From assembly GCF_025118155.1 (NCBI RefSeq), contig NW_026251408.1, forward strand, positions 186,001 to 250,000: a stretch of 64,000 bases of DNA. Direction: 5' to 3'. This DNA comes from Cokeromyces recurvatus (Eukaryota > Mucoromycota > Mucoromycetes > Mucorales > Mucoraceae). The notes beneath the pieces are model-generated. The model saw only the letters and a list, made by a program, of their open reading frames with translations, was not told the DNA's origin and made no database searches. Below are positions 60,746 through 64,000 of the stretch, piece by piece; the stretch's first letter is position 1; every line of letters starts with the position of its first letter. The position numbers and the translations under genes are program-made.

Positions 60746-63602
60746 TTACATTATACAGTGTATACCCATTCTTTTACAAACAATATCTAACGTATTTGGT
60801 TCTTGAGTATCAATATAAATCGAAGGCTTAACACATTTATCCTTGTATTCATTAGTAATCTTTTGTATATCTTCTATTTTGTATTTCTTCAAATTGGATG
60901 TTAATAATATTGACCATCGATTTTCTATTATTGTGTCTTGTATTAAAAGGGAGGGTTAGCAGACTATAAATAGTATATACATATTTATGTATTTACCAGT
61001 ATTGATTGGCTTTATCACTTCTAATGCATTTAGAAAATGTATGATTTCTTCAAGGGAAATAATCCCATTATTTAATAAAGTGGATGTATATTTTTGTAAT
61101 AAAGGCTGTGATTCTGGTGATTTTTCTAATTGATAAGTGGCAGTAGTTGTATATCTAATAAAATGGTGAATCATTTTTAATATTTTACATAATACAATCC
61201 TTGAATCTTGATGAAGTAATAATACTGCATGTACTGGCTTTTCACTTATATTATTATACTCTAAAAAATATATATATATGCATATATAAGTAATAGGGTC
61301 AATACATACGTATATCTTTACTTACTTGAATTTTTCGGTCTTTTATAGTTAAATAACATATTCCATTCTTTTAGGATCCATTTCAAATAATCTAAGGTCC
61401 AAGTAGATAACGATGCGAGTGTCCATAAACTATTTGCATAAAATTCTAGCTGAACATGATCATCATCAATTGACTTCTTTTCCAATATGTTCATAATATC
61501 TGAATAGCTTAGAGTACAATTATTTAAAAAGGTCTCCAGGATAATTGGTAACTGAACAGCCCTTGAAAGATTAATACTCTGAACTTCTCTCTCTGGTAAT
61601 CGTTTATAAACCGCCATTGCAATAGAATATGCCTTTTCCAAGTGTGCAAGGCTCCAGTTTTCAAGAGGTTGATTTGATTCTAAATTACCATTAAGATTCA
61701 TACAATTGTAATAATAAGCTTCGTACATATTTAATACATCGTTTAAAATTTCTTCTGGTTTATCTATCAAAGCAAAAAAATAAAAATTTGCATCCAACTA
61801 GACTTAATTTTTTTTTTTTTTTATTTAATACCTGCATAGCCTTCTTGCTTACTTAAATAAATAATTACAGATATCAAGTCAAGATAATCCACATTATTTA
61901 ATAAGCATAGCTTTAATTTACAGCTAACTTCACTCACTATACAGCCATTCCGATATATATACATATATATAAAGCAAGTTAGTTCTAACTATATAGCAGT
62001 ATGTTTCTGTATTTTACCATCTATTACTGTGTCATCTACAATTCTAGAAACACCAAGATTTCCGGATGAAAATGTATAGACTATATGAGTTTCGTTGGGT
62101 GATAGACTCAAATCTACAATAGGATCTACATAGCCATCACTCATCTTATGAGAATCAACTACTTTCCAATATGAGTTGGGATCATCTATACTGTTCGTTA
62201 ATGATGAAGTCTCTTTCTCTATATAAATACTTCCATCAGAGAGTCCAACAATCATCTTGGATGTATTTGATGATTGAAGTGCTGCTATATATCGTCCTTC
62301 AATTCTTGTCCCTGACTTGTACAATAAACATTCTCGTTCACTCGTAATATTCCCAAATGTATTATTCGAAATTACTTGCTTTGTTTTTTTCAATTGCCAA
62401 GTTGAAATAAACGATTGATATTTATCTCCTTTCTCTATTATAAAATAAATAAAAAGGCAATAAGGTTAATCTTTCGTTTTACCTCCTAATCCAATGACAA
62501 GTTCAACTGGTAAAGTATTCTTTTTGAAGACAAGCTGAGTAATATGGTTATCCTTAAGTAGGTTATGATGGGGCTGTAATTTTAGTGTTGTTGTTGGTCT
62601 ACATTCTATAGCTCCCTTTTCATTTGATCTCTTTGGAAACTTTATTTTAATTTTATGAAGTGATATTGATTTTGGTTGAATTGAAGCATTATGTATAGCA
62701 AGAATAATCAACCCATCCCTGTCCAAGGTAATGTCTGCATGTGAGATTCTTTCCCAGTCATCCAGTCCAGCAAGAGACATGCCGAAACATCCAGCATCGG
62801 CTCGACTAATTTCACGTCTTCCAATATTTGGTATTGGTGTTGAAAAACTAGAAAACAAGGAACCATTTCTTTGATAATGAACTGTGATTTCACCATGCAC
62901 TGTAACTGTAATGAATCCGAGTTGTCCATAAGGATTACGAGGCCCAAAGATAGGATCACGGCTTAATGTGTTTTTAGACTGTGCTGAATACTATATGAAT
63001 GGTTAGAAGTGTAAGCTCACATAAAGGTTGATTAACATGTATATGTTTTACCTGACGTTCAGAATTTAACCAAAGGAATGCTGCCAAAGGTTGTTTAATG
63101 TCTACTTTATAAATTAATTCCCAATCATGGATTGAACTCTACAAATACAGAAATGAATACCATTAAAAGTTAGCAATTATATATATTTATATATATATAG
63201 GACGGGAGTAGAGCATAAAACTGTATACATTACTTTAATCTGCCATAGAGCTAAATGACCGCTTTCATCTGCAGACGCGAGAACATTTCCTTTTTGATTC
63301 CATTTTAGATGAGTGATTGTATGTTGTTTGTGATAATCTTCCAATAGTTTGACATGCACTTTACGAATAGATCCATTCAAACTAAAGATATCACCATCAA
63401 TAACGTTAAATTCAGTCGGGTTGGGTGGAATAGGTGCACAGGTCAAGATACTCTGTGGAGAAATAGAGATTGAGGTAGGTGCTTGTTTATATATTAAAGC
63501 TGAAAAATGTAGACTAATAGGATATCGAGATGCTTTATCTGATAAAGCAGTCTTTTGAGAAATTTTTCTTCGTTTTACTAGGGAAGAAGTTGTATCCACC
63601 AT
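60746..63602 (-). CDS. MED16: Mediator complex subunit 16 (Med16/Sin4)
   Basis: Tail-module subunit of Mediator, linking activators to RNA polymerase II. Eight or so exons. The start is MVDTTSSLVKRRKISQKTAL; the basic KRRK may be a nuclear signal. WD40-like blades follow: THLKWNQKGNVLASADESGH, LALWQIK, then KVDIKQPLAAFLWLNSERQY, the conserved Med16 N-terminal block. Later blocks are FITVTVHGEITVHYQRNGSL, FGMSLAGLDDWERISHADIT, GLSDGSIYIEKETSS and DPIVDLSLSPNETHIVYTFS. The C-terminal half is helical (NWSLAHLEKAYSIAMAVYKR; YANSLWTLASLSTWTLDYLK) and ends LDIVCKRMGIHCIM. The WLNSER block and overall layout fit Med16; other WD40 proteins were considered less likely. Confidence 0.82.
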
Positions 63603-64000
63603 AGTAAAATTTTAATAATAAAGAAAAATAAAATAAAATGAAAACCCATTTTAATAAATTATGAGGAAAAAAAAATAAAAATAAAAAAAAAAAAAAAAAA
63701 AGGCAGAACCCGAAAACTTATTTAAAACTCAATCTACTGCAATTGTACTGGTTCAAAACTTACAAATACGATTATAAAGTAGTTATTAGTGTATGTTTGT
63801 TTTAAAATGGAATGTATGATACTTATACAGCATTAACTAATAGTAAGGTCAAATAGTTAAAGTCATAATAGGTAAAAGTAACACTATCATAGTAATAATG
63901 AAATCAACTAGCATTTAAAGTATACAAGCGTATTTAATAAAACCATATAGAAAGAAGAGAAATAAAAAGAGGGTAGCAGTAGAATTGAGCTACTGTATAT
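63603..64000. other. Upstream of Mediator 16; no gene seen
   Basis: About 400 bases to the window edge, starting with A/T runs (63,665-63,700). No reading frame or RNA gene is visible. It probably includes the Med16 promoter. Confidence 0.4.

Overview
The window looks like nuclear DNA of a Mucoromycota fungus, most likely a Mucorales species. It is strongly AT-rich, genes are cut by many short GT-AG introns, and introns and intergenic DNA are full of A/T homopolymers and microsatellites. The gene set fits: chitosan-type wall biology (a GH46-type chitosanase), Spt16, Mediator 16, Ssu72, Derlin, COX10, class I HMG-CoA reductase, a Yap1/Pap1-type bZIP, and relics of gene and transposon families I recall as expanded in Mucorales. 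I saw no rRNA, tRNA, CRISPR or prokaryotic operon structure.

Layout. 1-4.1 kb is gene-free and holds transposon relics. 4.1-9.0 kb carries fumarylacetoacetase and a GH15 glucoamylase/trehalase-like enzyme, then a small two-helix membrane protein (9.3-10.0 kb). 11.2-17.5 kb is a minus-strand block: a secreted chitosanase, an ITFG2-like beta-propeller protein (animal KICSTOR subunit) and MsrA. 18.8-23.2 kb is a plus-strand block: Derlin, a globin and a Yap1-like bZIP. HMG-CoA reductase (minus) fills 23.6-27.3 kb.

27.6-30.6 kb is an accessory island: two near-identical inverted arms, each with the 3' end of a Tc1/IS630-type transposase, enclose a decayed gene with a serine-recombinase-like GYARKS motif. 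30.8-38.3 kb returns to housekeeping genes: a CaM-kinase-like kinase, COX10, a thioredoxin-PITH protein, Ssu72 and a double-PHD (Rco1-like) protein. 38.3-41.6 kb is empty of genes. An F-box protein and a BRCT protein follow (41.6-44.6 kb).

44.9-56.6 kb is a second accessory region: a Tc1/mariner-type element (44.9-49.5 kb) split by a complete nested 3-kb DDE element with TA duplications, a broken low-complexity ORF, a minisatellite, a broken copy of a Mucorales-type expanded family, a Harbinger-like fragment and another copy of the outer Tc1-type transposase. 56.8-63.6 kb has Spt16 and Mediator 16 in tandem on the minus strand.

The housekeeping genes do not form one pathway. Several touch transcription and chromatin (Spt16, Med16, Ssu72, Rco1-like), some touch redox stress (MsrA, Yap1-like, thioredoxin-PITH, globin), and the rest are independent. 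Exon structures were assembled by hand from splice signals and reading frame, so individual junctions may be off by a few bases.
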